DNA from: an uncultured Bacillaceae bacterium | GTDB lineage: Bacteria > Bacillota > Bacilli > Bacillales > Bacillaceae_L | Length of the DNA: 64,000 bases | Assembly (NCBI GenBank): GCA_947497585.1 | Contig: CANMHG010000001.1 | Span: 1 to 64,000 of the forward strand | Direction: 5' to 3' | Part shown: positions 34,658 through 43,607 of the stretch, one piece after another | How the letters are laid out: every line of letters begins with the position of its first letter | Position numbering within the stretch: position 1 is the first letter of the stretch | The notes under the pieces: generated by a model | Seen by the model: the letters and a program-made list of their open reading frames with translations, nothing else | Databases searched by the model: none | Told to the model about the DNA's origin: nothing | Made by a program: the position numbers and the translations under genes

Positions 34658-35161
34658 ATGGTTGTTGATTTCTTAAGAAATAATCGCATTGCTTCTGGTA
34701 TTTTGCTGGTTTTAAGATTATATCTAGGGTGGTCATGGATGGTTGCAGGTTGGGGAAAAGTAACAGGGAATTTTGATGCAGCTGGTTATTTACAAGGAGC
34801 AGTAGGTAAAGCAACAGGGGAACATCCAGCAGTTCAAGGATGGTGGGCTGTGTTTTTAGAAAATGTAGCAATTCCAAATGTAGGTCTTTTTAATATACTC
34901 GTTTCATGGGGCGAATTATTAGTAGGTATTGCACTATTACTTGGTACATTTACAACGTTTGCGGCATTAATGGGTATATTAATGAACTTTGCATTCTTGT
35001 TCTCTGGTACAACGAGCACGAATCCACAAATGGTATTACTAACGATTTTCATTTTAGTAGCTGGTGCAAATGCCGGAAAATTGGGTTTAGATAACTGGAT
35101 TCTTCCAGCATTAAAAAATAAATTGAGAAAATCTACGCGAGATAAAACAAGAGCAATCTAA
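34658..35161 (+). CDS. DoxX/DoxD-family membrane protein, 167 aa
   Basis: Four membrane helices with the DoxX pattern: VLRLYLGWSWMVAGWGKVTG, a polar insert with GATGEHPAVQGWW-type loop, FNILVSWGELLVGIALLLGTF, and a C-terminal AGKLGLDNW motif. The family includes the small subunit of thiosulfate:quinone oxidoreductase and many proteins tied to redox and thiol stress. AAAGGTGA site. The upstream Fnr-like box suggests induction when oxygen is low. Confidence 0.88.
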   Translation: MVVDFLRNNRIASGILLVLRLYLGWSWMVAGWGKVTGNFDAAGYLQGAVGKATGEHPAVQGWWAVFLENVAIPNVGLFNILVSWGELLVGIALLLGTFTTFAALMGILMNFAFLFSGTTSTNPQMVLLTIFILVAGANAGKLGLDNWILPALKNKLRKSTRDKTRAI

Positions 35162-35175
35162 TCTTACCTAAAAAA

Positions 35176-35209
35176 ACAAAGCCCACATACTAAGTATGCG
35201 GGCTTTTAA
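35176..35209. terminator. Bidirectional terminator
   Basis: AAGCCCACATAC pairs with GTATGCGGGCTT, with Ts after it on the plus strand and A-rich DNA before it. It separates the DoxX gene from the zinc-binding lipoprotein gene. Confidence 0.88.
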
Positions 35210-35213
35210 TCAT

Positions 35214-36290
35214 CTAATTTAGAGCCGTTTTCAGAGTTTCAATATTTCTTCTCATTAAACTAAAGTAATCTTCGTTGTTCTTTATGTCGTCTTCAGAAAT
35301 AGATTCAAGGTTATTGAGATAAAGAACATCTGCTCCAATTTCATTTTTAACAACTTCTGATATTTTACTAGTTACATTTTGTTCAAAGATAATATAGTTT
35401 AAATTGTTAGCTTTTGCTGTTTCAATAATTTTTGTTAATTGTTTTTGTGATGGTTCTTGTGTTGGTGATAAACCACTAACAGCAATTTGTTCAATTCCAT
35501 AGCGTGCTTCCCAGTAGCCGTAAGCTGCATGTGCAACGAGGATTTTCTTTTGAGATGCCTCGTTGATTACACTACTAAATTCAGTATCTAACTTTTCTAG
35601 TTCAGCTTTTACAGTCAGGAAGTTCTGTTCAAACTCATCTTTTGCTTCCGGTTTTAATTCAACTAAAGCATTTTTAATGTTTTCAGCCATTTTGATTGCA
35701 TACATTGGATCAAGCCATACATGTGGATCTGTATCTCCGTGATTGTGGTCATCGTGACCTTCTTCAGAAGCGTGCTCATCTTTATGCTCATCAGCGTGAT
35801 CATCGTGACTGTGATCATCGTGCCCATGTTCATCATGGCCATGGTCATCATGCCCATGCTCATCAGCATGTTCCCCATGTGCAAGTAATTCAATACCATC
35901 GACAGCTTTTACCAGTTTCACTTTTTCTTTTTCAAAAACCTCAGAGGCAGCATCAACAAATCCTTCAATTCCAGCACCACTATAAATAAGTGCATCTGAG
36001 CTTGCAATATTAGTCATGGTCTTTGCGGTTGGCTCATATGAGTGTGCATCTACATTTGGTGGGTATACATTTTCAACTTTTACATGTTCGCCACCTATTT
36101 TCATCACAAAATCATATAGTGGAAAAATGGTCGTATAGATGGTTAGGGGAGTTACGTCACTTGTCTCACTTTTTGTTGTATCCTCTTGTTCTTTAGTTGT
36201 TGTTGCTACTTCATTTCCACATCCGTATAAAAACATAGAAATGATAAGTAATAGAATGGTAAGTTTTATCGTATGCTTGTTGTTTTTCAT
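35214..36290 (-). CDS. znuA: Zinc ABC transporter substrate-binding lipoprotein (ZnuA/AdcA type), 358 aa
   Basis: Lipoprotein signal with lipobox LYGC (Cys24). Two ZnuA lobes are seen: TIFPLYDFVMKIGGEHV, VDAHSYEPT (first zinc His), DPHVWLDP, LVAHAAYGYWEARYG and IIFEQNV. Between them is a loop of about 50 residues (138-190) extremely rich in His, Asp and Glu, which gathers zinc. Three Zur-type boxes lie upstream. No znuB or znuC is adjacent, so it must use a permease encoded elsewhere. GAGGAG site. Confidence 0.92.
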   Translation of the reverse strand: MKNNKHTIKLTILLLIISMFLYGCGNEVATTTKEQEDTTKSETSDVTPLTIYTTIFPLYDFVMKIGGEHVKVENVYPPNVDAHSYEPTAKTMTNIASSDALIYSGAGIEGFVDAASEVFEKEKVKLVKAVDGIELLAHGEHADEHGHDDHGHDEHGHDDHSHDDHADEHKDEHASEEGHDDHNHGDTDPHVWLDPMYAIKMAENIKNALVELKPEAKDEFEQNFLTVKAELEKLDTEFSSVINEASQKKILVAHAAYGYWEARYGIEQIAVSGLSPTQEPSQKQLTKIIETAKANNLNYIIFEQNVTSKISEVVKNEIGADVLYLNNLESISEDDIKNNEDYFSLMRRNIETLKTALN

Positions 36291-36312
36291 TTGTTTCTCC
36301 TCTCAATATTTT

Positions 36313-36325
36313 CGGAATGATTACG
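36313..36325. promoter_or_regulatory. Zur-type box CGGAATGATTACG
   Basis: One mismatch from the CGTAAT-N-ATTACG core. It sits 23 bp upstream of the znuA start, so a bound repressor would block the transcript. Confidence 0.7.
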
Positions 36326-36377
36326 TTTTATGACCCGGGATTATTTTTTAAAATAGAGTAGTTAAATTTGTATATAT

Positions 36378-36390
36378 CGTAATTGTTTCG
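36378..36390. promoter_or_regulatory. Weaker Zur-type box CGTAATTGTTTCG
   Basis: Two mismatches from CGTAAT-N-ATTACG, between the two stronger boxes in the znuA/permease divergent region. Confidence 0.45.
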
Positions 36391-36501
36391 ATTTACAGAA
36401 TATATATTAAAACAATTTAGAAGTAATTACAAGTAGTAATTTTTCTTCTAAACTGTTAGGCTTTTATTTACATTGGAGCATGTATGCTTTAAAATATAAA
36501 A

Positions 36502-36514
36502 CGTAATAATTACG
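36502..36514. promoter_or_regulatory. Zur box CGTAATAATTACG
   Basis: Perfect palindrome with flanking AAA and ATT, matching the Bacillus Zur consensus. It lies 135 bp upstream of the permease gene at 36649 and likely controls it. Confidence 0.75.
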
Positions 36515-36648
36515 ATTGAATTACGAATCACAAAGACTATCATAAGCTAAGACGACTCCTAAATTCAAGAGAAATCTACTGGAATTTAATAAAACTTTGT
36601 ACATAAAGTTGACGTCTTCGAAAATATGAAACTATATAGGAGGAATCC

Positions 36649-37653
36649 ATGAAACGCACACTTCGCGGTAGCATAATTGATATTACAGGTGTTCTAATTA
36701 TCGTTTTTGTCTTGCTCATGTTTGCTCCGGGGGTTGGTGGGTCAAGCTCATTAGCCATACCACCTTCAATACTAAACTTAAATATGATTTTTCTTAGTAT
36801 ATTAATAGAAGCCTTGCCATTCGTTCTAATCGGTGTGTTAATTGCAGGTTTAATTCAAATCTTCATAACAGAAGAACATATACAACGCTTCATTCCAAAA
36901 AATAAATATATGGCTGTTGTAATGAGTTGTGTAGTTGGGGCACTATTTCCTGCTTGTGAATGTGGGATTATACCTATCGTGCGAAGACTTATCTCAAAAG
37001 GTGTACCGATCTATGCAGCAATGGGTTTTATGTTGACAGGACCACTGATCAATCCTGTTGTTATAGCATCTACTTATATGGCTTTTGGAAATAATATTGA
37101 AATTGCAGCTTTAAGGATGGGATTAGGATTTTTTATCGCTATACTTATTGCATTAGTTGTAGGTTGGATTTTTAAAGGAACTCAATTTAAGAAATCTATT
37201 GAGATGCAAGTAACTCATCAACATAGTCACGGACCTAAAAAATCGTTTGGTGATAAACTTTGGTCAATGTTAACACATTCAATTGATGAATTCTTTGATA
37301 TGGGGAAGTTTCTTGTAATTGGAGCGTTTTTAGCAGCTGTTTTACAAACCTATATGCCAGCAAAAGGTTTGTTAGAGGCTGGTAGTGGACCAGTTACTTC
37401 GTTATTAGTTATGATGGGACTTGGGTTTATTTTATCGTTATGTTCTGAAGCCGACGCATTTATAGGTGCTTCTTTCAGTAACTTGTTTCCTCAACATTCT
37501 ATTTTAGGTTTCTTAATTCTTGGCCCAATGCTTGATTTGAAAAATACATTAATCATGTTAAGTGTCTTCCGTTTTAAATTTGTAATGGGGATGCTTGCAT
37601 TAATATCGTCTATGGTATTTATAACGTTGATGGTTGTCCAAAGTATTCTGTAG
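36649..37653 (+). CDS. DUF318/UPF0718 permease (YcgR type), 334 aa
   Basis: About eight membrane helices. The signature FPACECGIIPIVRRLISKGVPIYAAMGFMLTGPLINP, with its Cys-x-Cys, and LCSEADAFIGASF define the permease family that pairs with YcgQ-type proteins. A His-rich cytoplasmic loop (VTHQHSHGPKK) lies in the middle. Role unknown; the Zur-type box upstream, the neighbouring zinc-binding protein and the metal-binding motifs suggest movement of zinc or a zinc chaperone. GGAGG site; 15 bp before its partner. Confidence 0.88.
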   Translation: MKRTLRGSIIDITGVLIIVFVLLMFAPGVGGSSSLAIPPSILNLNMIFLSILIEALPFVLIGVLIAGLIQIFITEEHIQRFIPKNKYMAVVMSCVVGALFPACECGIIPIVRRLISKGVPIYAAMGFMLTGPLINPVVIASTYMAFGNNIEIAALRMGLGFFIAILIALVVGWIFKGTQFKKSIEMQVTHQHSHGPKKSFGDKLWSMLTHSIDEFFDMGKFLVIGAFLAAVLQTYMPAKGLLEAGSGPVTSLLVMMGLGFILSLCSEADAFIGASFSNLFPQHSILGFLILGPMLDLKNTLIMLSVFRFKFVMGMLALISSMVFITLMVVQSIL

Positions 37654-37668
37654 AGGAAGGAGATATGT

Positions 37669-38619
37669 ATGCAATTTCATTTTCAACAAGCTCTTAGAGC
37701 ATTGATTTTAGTAGCATTCTCCGCCATGATCGTTAAACTTCATTTGACAGGAGATATTACTAAGTATATTAATCCTAAATATGACTTTTTAAGTCAGTCG
37801 GCTGCAGTCTTATTTTTTATTTTGTTTTTGATTCAGTTGGCTAGGGTTTGGTCTGTAAAAGAAGAAGATAATCATCATACTTGTAGTCACGAAGACCACC
37901 ATTGTTCTCACGACCATGGTACCTCTTCTTTCTCGATGAAGAAATTTATTTCTTACTGTATTCTTGTGACTCCAATTCTCACAGGTTTCGTCTTTCCTGC
38001 AAAGGTCCTTGATGCTTCTATTGCAAGTAAAAAAGGGGCAATGGTGTTACTATCTAGTCAGCAACAATCTGCGCAAAAGGATAAGGCTGAATCATTGAAA
38101 TCTAGTGAATTGGAGGAGGCATCGGATGAAACGGTAATTGGTGAGGACTCACTTTATGACCATGAGGCCGCTGAACCGATTACTATGGGTGAGACAATCT
38201 CTAATGATGAGTATGAAAAGATGATTGAGGAGCTTCGGAAGAGTCCTGATATCATAATGGATGATTATGTGTATAGCACATATTATGAAGAAATAAGTAG
38301 TGACTTAGACCATTACAAAGGTAAAAAAATGAAGTTGAATGGATTTGTCTATAAAGAAGAAGGATTTTCTTCGGATCAATTAGTATTAGCAAGATTTTTA
38401 ATCACACACTGTGTGGCAGACGCAAGCATTGTCGGATTTTTATCGGAATTGCCTGAGGCTTCTAGTATTGAGGTCGATACTTGGATTGAGGCAGAAGGCG
38501 TCTTAGAGGTCACTACTTATAATGGTGTTGAAATGCCTGTACTGAAAATCACCCACTGGGAGAAAATCAGTGAGCCAGAAGAACCTTATTTGTATCCGAT
38601 TAATGTGAAATTATTATAA
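37669..38619 (+). CDS. TIGR03943 (YcgQ-type) membrane protein, 316 aa
   Basis: Two membrane helices at the N-terminus and a third at about 93-112. Between them is a short metal-binding stretch rich in His and Cys (NHHTCSHEDHHCSHDHG, 68-84). The C-terminal domain (about 180-316) has MKLNGFVYKEEGF, ARFLITHCVADASIVGFL and an IEAEGVLE beta pattern typical of TIGR03943. It always pairs with a DUF318 permease. With znuA and the Zur-type boxes it marks a zinc-limitation cluster. A terminator follows. Confidence 0.88.
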   Translation: MQFHFQQALRALILVAFSAMIVKLHLTGDITKYINPKYDFLSQSAAVLFFILFLIQLARVWSVKEEDNHHTCSHEDHHCSHDHGTSSFSMKKFISYCILVTPILTGFVFPAKVLDASIASKKGAMVLLSSQQQSAQKDKAESLKSSELEEASDETVIGEDSLYDHEAAEPITMGETISNDEYEKMIEELRKSPDIIMDDYVYSTYYEEISSDLDHYKGKKMKLNGFVYKEEGFSSDQLVLARFLITHCVADASIVGFLSELPEASSIEVDTWIEAEGVLEVTTYNGVEMPVLKITHWEKISEPEEPYLYPINVKLL

Positions 38620-38629
38620 TGTAAAGAAG

Positions 38630-38660
38630 AGGAGGCGCTTGTTGGAGCGTGCTCCTTTTT
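38630..38660 (+). terminator. Intrinsic terminator after YcgQ-type gene
   Basis: GGAGGCGCT pairs with AGCGTGCTCC, followed by TTTTTC. Confidence 0.8.
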
Positions 38661-38806
38661 CATTTGCCTTAAAATCTGGATGTCCTGAGTTAGTTAACTA
38701 ACCTATTTTGTTATGTATTTAATATCTTCACTGTATTATAAAAATATCAATTTTTTTCTTAATTAAGGTCATACTAAGCATATTAAGTATGCTTGGAGGG
38801 GATTTT

Positions 38807-40474
38807 GTGAGTAAGAACGAAAATGCATTATCGATTTATGCTCTAGGTGGATTAAATGAAGTTGGTAAGAATATGTATGCTATCGAATGTAATAACGAAA
38901 TTCTTGTAATTGACTGTGGGAATAAGTTTCCTGATGAAAGCTTATTAGGGATTGATTTAATTATTCCTGATATGACTTACTTAGAAGATAACCGTGAGAA
39001 GGTTAAAGGATTACTCGTTACCCATGGACATGAGGATCATATTGGTGGTATTCCTTATTTCTTAAAGAAAATCAATGTTCCTGTGTATGGTACTCGGTTT
39101 ACTCTAGGATTGATTGAGTTAAAACTAGGTGAACATAAGCTCTCAAGAGAGACAGAGCTTAAAGAAATCAACTCAGAATCCAATTTATCTTTTGGTAAAA
39201 TTAATGTTAGCTTTTTTAAGGTGAATCACAGTATTCCTGATTGCCTAGGAATTGTATTCGACACACCTGAAGGAGTTATTGTACATAGTGGGGACTTTAA
39301 ATTTGACCTGACACCTGTGAATAATCAATATTCGGATATTCATAAGATGGCTGAAATCGGTAGAAAGGGAGTCCTGCTTCTATTATCTGAGAGTACAAAT
39401 GCAGAACGGTCGGGGTCGACTCCATCTGAGAAGAATGTTGGTGCCCATATCGAGGAAGCTTTTTTAAAGGCTACACGAAAAGTGTTTTTATCAACCTTTG
39501 CCTCAAATATTAATCGCGTTCAGCAGGTTGTAGATGCTTGTATAAAAACAAATCGAAAACTTGCGCTTTTAGGACGGAGCATGGTGAATGTAGTTGATGT
39601 TGCGATGGAGCGTGGTTATTTAGATGTGCCAGAAGGAATGCTCATCGATCAAAATGAGATTAATGAGCTTCCTCCTGAAAAAGTAGCCATTTTATGTACT
39701 GGTAGCCAAGGAGAGCCAATGGCAGCATTGGCACGATTATCTACAGGAAATTTCCGCGGGGTCGAAGTTTTACCTGAGGATACAGTAATTTTGGCAGCAG
39801 GTCCAATTCCAGGTAATGAAAAGAATGTTTCGCAAGTAATAGATAATTTATATACTCTAAGAGCCAATGTTATTTACGGATCAGGTAAAGGGATGCACGT
39901 GTCAGGGCATGGCTACCAGGAGGATTTAAAGCTCATGTTAACCTTGATTCAGCCAAAGTACTTTATTCCAATTCACGGTGAATATCGTATGCTTCATCAT
40001 CACCGTTTGCTTGCTGAGTCTGTCGGGGTGGAACAAGAAAACACTTTTGTTATGGGCAATGGAGATGTTGTCGATATCAATGATGGTATTGCTCGCCAAA
40101 CAAGAGAAGTTCATGCTGGTAATACGTACGTGGATGGAATAGGTGTTGGAGATGTTGGAGAAGTTGTGTTACGTGACCGTAAGCAGCTTTCGGAAGATGG
40201 AATGCTTGTTATCATTTTAACAATGAGTAAAAGAAGTGGTAAATTGATTTCAAATCCTGATACAATTACGCGTGGTTTCGTATATGCAAGGGATTCAGAG
40301 GAATTATTACGGGATGTAAACCGACTTATCACTAACACCATGAATGGGCTCGAACATGAGAAAAAACGTCAATGGGGTGACATTAAACACCAATTGAAAA
40401 AAACAGTCGGTCAGTACTTATTCCAACATACTAAGAGGAAACCGATGATTTTGCCGATTATTATTGAAGTGTAA
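38807..40474 (+). CDS. RNase J family ribonuclease, 555 aa
   Basis: I start at GTG 38807 because GGAGGGG lies just upstream; the product is then 555 residues, the usual RNase J length. Metallo-beta-lactamase motifs are intact: HGHEDH (73-78), HSIPD and HSGDFKFD. The beta-CASP part has LSESTNAERSGSTPSE, CTGSQGEPMAAL and HVSGHGYQED, then HGEYRM, and it ends KRKPMILPIIIEV. It should act as 5' exonuclease and endonuclease on mRNA. It stands alone, without the rpoY/ykzG neighbour normal for rnjA, so it may be an extra paralogue. Confidence 0.92.
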   Translation: MSKNENALSIYALGGLNEVGKNMYAIECNNEILVIDCGNKFPDESLLGIDLIIPDMTYLEDNREKVKGLLVTHGHEDHIGGIPYFLKKINVPVYGTRFTLGLIELKLGEHKLSRETELKEINSESNLSFGKINVSFFKVNHSIPDCLGIVFDTPEGVIVHSGDFKFDLTPVNNQYSDIHKMAEIGRKGVLLLLSESTNAERSGSTPSEKNVGAHIEEAFLKATRKVFLSTFASNINRVQQVVDACIKTNRKLALLGRSMVNVVDVAMERGYLDVPEGMLIDQNEINELPPEKVAILCTGSQGEPMAALARLSTGNFRGVEVLPEDTVILAAGPIPGNEKNVSQVIDNLYTLRANVIYGSGKGMHVSGHGYQEDLKLMLTLIQPKYFIPIHGEYRMLHHHRLLAESVGVEQENTFVMGNGDVVDINDGIARQTREVHAGNTYVDGIGVGDVGEVVLRDRKQLSEDGMLVIILTMSKRSGKLISNPDTITRGFVYARDSEELLRDVNRLITNTMNGLEHEKKRQWGDIKHQLKKTVGQYLFQHTKRKPMILPIIIEV

Positions 40475-40482
40475 ATTTTTGG

Positions 40483-40523
40483 GTAAATACAGGGTATTCG
40501 CGTAGAATCCCTGTATTTTTTTA
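40483..40523 (+). terminator. Intrinsic terminator after RNase J gene
   Basis: AAATACAGGG pairs with CCCTGTATTT across a 14-nt loop, followed by TTTTTAT. Confidence 0.9.
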
Positions 40524-40560
40524 TAGGCTATCAAGAGCTTGAGGACCAAGCTCTTTCCAA

Positions 40561-42132
40561 TTAAACTGATTTCAGTATTTTCTTCTCCTCATACACTGTT
40601 GTTCGATTTCTTCCATTCTGTTTAGACTGATAAAGTGCAGAGTCAGCCCTTTTTATAATCGATTCTGGATGCTGATCACTTCCATAATATTGTGAGATAC
40701 CAAGTGAAATGGTAATGGGTTTCCCTGTTGGACTTGGGGTATTAGCAACCGTCTTCCTTAGTTTTTCAGCAATCTGCACGGTATCTTCCAAACTACTGTT
40801 CTTAATGAGCATTCCAAATTCTTCTCCACCGTACCGAAAGCAGAAGCTATTTTCACTTGAGTGCAAGTTCATCATAGTGGCTAGATATTTTAATACGTCA
40901 TCACCAACTAAATGTCCAAATGTATCGTTCACAAGTTTGAATTTATCAATATCAATCATAATGATTGAAAATGAATGGTGATGTTCAATTAAAGATCGTA
41001 TCTCGATATCAAAGCTTCTTCGGTTGGCTAAGCCAGTTAGTCCATCTAGTTGGATTTGTGAGTTTAATAGATTAATATGATTAAAAAGATGATGATATAG
41101 CTGACGTACTTCGTAAATGCTAGACATATTATTTTGCAGAGGGGTAGGTAGTTTTTTCTGTGTTATGGCAGCCTCTGAATATTTAGCTAGAGTGCTAAGT
41201 GGTTTTGCAAGATTTCGCGTTAGTATCCATGCTAGTAAAAGAATGATTAGTAGTAAAGGCAGTGACTGAAGGATAACTTTTTGCATCAATTCTTTAATGG
41301 GACGATCAACTGCTGAGATTGGGGTTTGAGATATGATACCCCAGCCTGTACTATCGATCGATGCATAGCCTGCAAAGTAATTTTTGCCTTTGGTGTTTGT
41401 TACCTCAGAAGCTCCATTTTCTCCGCGAAGAATGTTTTGGATAACCTTATTTTCAGTGACATCTTCACTAATTCGGTTTTTGTCAGGATGGAACAAAATT
41501 CTACCGGCAGAGTCGACAACGTATACATAAGAACTATTACCTAGTTCATGGTTGTTTAACATGTGATTAATTGCATTTTCGCTTTCTAAATAGATGGTCC
41601 CTGCAACAAGCCCTTTATAAATTCCTACCTCATTGAATACAGGTGAAGATATTAGTACAATTAATTGCCCTGATGTACCATGATAAGGTTCAGAAATAAA
41701 TGGCTTTTTTATTGCTAAAGCATGTAACATGGTCTTCGATTGAAGTTTCGTACCTGCTAGAACCTTCTTGTTATATTCAACAATTTCAGGACTTATTGTT
41801 TTTATGACCCCATCCTGATTGACGAGAAATATTGAGTTAAAGAGGTTTGTATTTGCTGTACGCCAGTGGTCTAGGTCAGCCTGGGACAATTGTTGTTGGC
41901 TACTAATTTTTGCAAGTGCATTAATGTTTCCTTGCATATGGTTAAGTAAATCAGTGGTACTAAGTGATAGCTTGGTAGCATATTTTTGATTGCTCTCTAA
42001 AAAATTTTCTGTTAATGAGGCTTTTAGTGCTTGTGCAGATGAGTACAAATTGACAATAATCGTAAGAGTAATGGTTGTGATAATTAGCATACTGATGGCT
42101 AGGTGTAGCTTAATACCTTTAGTTCTTTGCAT
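40561..42132 (-). CDS. Membrane diguanylate cyclase (Cache-HAMP-GGDEF), 523 aa
   Basis: Helix 1 (about 10-33), an extracellular double-Cache domain (about 40-285, with GYASIDSTGWGIISQTP near its end), helix 2 (about 292-310), a HAMP-like segment, and a GGDEF domain from about 365. The active loop GGEEF is intact (FRYGGEEFGML), but the RxxD inhibition site is absent (SSEN there), so feedback control is probably lost. It likely senses a small ligand outside the cell. GAGGAG site. Third cyclase of the window. Confidence 0.92.
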   Translation of the reverse strand: MQRTKGIKLHLAISMLIITTITLTIIVNLYSSAQALKASLTENFLESNQKYATKLSLSTTDLLNHMQGNINALAKISSQQQLSQADLDHWRTANTNLFNSIFLVNQDGVIKTISPEIVEYNKKVLAGTKLQSKTMLHALAIKKPFISEPYHGTSGQLIVLISSPVFNEVGIYKGLVAGTIYLESENAINHMLNNHELGNSSYVYVVDSAGRILFHPDKNRISEDVTENKVIQNILRGENGASEVTNTKGKNYFAGYASIDSTGWGIISQTPISAVDRPIKELMQKVILQSLPLLLIILLLAWILTRNLAKPLSTLAKYSEAAITQKKLPTPLQNNMSSIYEVRQLYHHLFNHINLLNSQIQLDGLTGLANRRSFDIEIRSLIEHHHSFSIIMIDIDKFKLVNDTFGHLVGDDVLKYLATMMNLHSSENSFCFRYGGEEFGMLIKNSSLEDTVQIAEKLRKTVANTPSPTGKPITISLGISQYYGSDQHPESIIKRADSALYQSKQNGRNRTTVYEEKKILKSV

Positions 42133-42323
42133 GGTAAAATACTCCTCAAATATGTAAAAAAATCGACAAATTTCTACTAATCATATCAGACTTTTTTTCT
42201 GATGTATAGTTCCAAATTAGGAAGATTATAACAAATAGATGATGTGTATCTTAATACCTGATAAACTTTAAAATGAGTTTTAATACTTATTATTTCAAAG
42301 AATTCACGTGGAGGAATAAAAAG

Positions 42324-42497
42324 ATGGGGCTTAATATCATTTTGTTGGTAGTTCTAGTATTAGCAATTATAGGTTCAATTGCTGGATGGTTAAATACACG
42401 AACGATTTTAAAAGAATTAGCTGATATTAAAAGAGAATTAAGGATTAAGGATGTTCGAAAGCCTTCTGTTTTTGATAATGATTTGGATAAGGATTAA
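42324..42497 (+). CDS. Small membrane protein, 57 aa
   Basis: ATG at 42324 has GGAGG 9 bp upstream; the frame is open to 42273 but without a site. One N-terminal membrane helix (IILLVVLVLAIIGSIAGWL) is followed by a charged tail with a short coiled segment (KELADIKRELRIKD). Unknown family. It is followed 74 bp later by two coupled membrane-protein genes. Confidence 0.68.
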   Translation: MGLNIILLVVLVLAIIGSIAGWLNTRTILKELADIKRELRIKDVRKPSVFDNDLDKD

Positions 42498-42571
42498 CTA
42501 TAGGCAACAGAAATTGGTTAGTACATAGGTGTAAAACGTATTGGAAACAATAGGTACCTGAGGTGATGACT

Positions 42572-43054
42572 ATGTTTGTTTTCCTACTGGTATTCTTTCT
42601 TTCAATCGTTATGCTGTTGACTCTCTGGAGATTTCTAAGGAAAGAAGATACATTTGAGAGTTTCTTCCTCTTTCTGTTTTGTTCATTTATCTGTCAGCAC
42701 ATTAACTTTAAGATATTTTCTGCCTACGATAGACTATCAGTAGTTCAGGAATTGTTCCCAAGATTGGTCAGTTATTTACACTTCGGGGTCATTCTACCAG
42801 TTATTTTAATATGGATACTGTATGCTTTTAGACTTCAGTTAACATGGTTTATTAAAGGTTTGTTTACATCTCTTTGGATTGGGCTTGATATTCTCTCTAA
42901 ATACTTTTATATAATGATGGGGGTATTAGAATCTAATTCAGATTCTTGGTATCCAACCGTCGATTTGGGTATTTCATTGGGTATTATCATCTTGTCTTCT
43001 TTCTTCGTTAGGAAGTTTCATTCTTTACTAAGAAAAGAGAGGATTGTTCATTGA
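42572..43054 (+). CDS. CBO0543-like membrane protein, 160 aa
   Basis: I start at ATG 42572 because GAGGTGA lies 6-12 bp upstream; the GTG at 42563 is part of that site. About five helices, with an aromatic style (FYIMMGVLESNSDSWYPTVDLGISLGI) similar to CBO0543-type proteins at 19938 and 43054. No catalytic motif. Its stop overlaps the next start (TGATG), so the two are translationally coupled and probably act together. Confidence 0.7.
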   Translation: MFVFLLVFFLSIVMLLTLWRFLRKEDTFESFFLFLFCSFICQHINFKIFSAYDRLSVVQELFPRLVSYLHFGVILPVILIWILYAFRLQLTWFIKGLFTSLWIGLDILSKYFYIMMGVLESNSDSWYPTVDLGISLGIIILSSFFVRKFHSLLRKERIVH

Positions 43055-43581
43055 TGAAATATCTTGAGTTATTAGAACCAATGACGCCAGAAACCTTTGA
43101 TAAAAATGAAGTATACGTAATTGCTATCATGCTATTTATATGGATGTTATTTTTTATAATTCATAAGAAACAACGGCGGTTACTATTAACAGAGATTGTA
43201 TGCATCTATATTTTTAATGTATTATTTGCTACGGTTGGAGATCGGATACTAGCAGAGCCACCTCTCGACTTTTATGACACGCTTGATTATGGCCATGGTG
43301 AGTTTTTTGACATCATTTTGCAGCTTTGTGTCTATCCTTTACCAATACTTATTTTGATACATTATTATCGTAAGTACAAGCCTAGCATAGTTATCTACAC
43401 TCTTTTATGTGCTTGTATCCTTTCTGGACTAGAATGGATTTCCGTTCATTATTTCAATCTTTTTCAATATAAGGAGTGGAATACTCGTTATTCATTTATA
43501 TTTTATAATTTTGCAGTATTGACTAACATTCTTTTAAGCAATTTGCTAAAGATATTTATAGCAAACCGTCAAAATAGATAG
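43054..43581 (+). CDS. CBO0543-like membrane protein, 175 aa
   Basis: Starts at the ATG of TGATG overlapping the previous stop. Five to six helices, with the family-type loop GDRILAEPPLDFYDTLDYGHGEFFDIILQLCVYPLPIL and the C-terminal FNLFQYKEWNTRYSFIFYNFAVL. Function unknown. The pair with the preceding gene suggests a two-component membrane complex. A FAD monooxygenase gene begins 26 bp later and may be in the same transcript. Confidence 0.72.
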   Translation: MKYLELLEPMTPETFDKNEVYVIAIMLFIWMLFFIIHKKQRRLLLTEIVCIYIFNVLFATVGDRILAEPPLDFYDTLDYGHGEFFDIILQLCVYPLPILILIHYYRKYKPSIVIYTLLCACILSGLEWISVHYFNLFQYKEWNTRYSFIFYNFAVLTNILLSNLLKIFIANRQNR

Positions 43582-43607
43582 ATTTCTTAAAAGGGGAGGT
43601 TGATGGC

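Noticed and set aside
35663..35989. His- and Met-rich frames inside the zinc-binding lipoprotein gene
   Set aside because: They are shadows of the His/Asp codon repeat in other frames.
40527..40556. Hairpin AAGAGCTTGAGGACCAAGCTCTT as terminator of the third cyclase gene
   Set aside because: No T-run follows on the minus strand; the terminator at 40483 is clear for the plus strand only.
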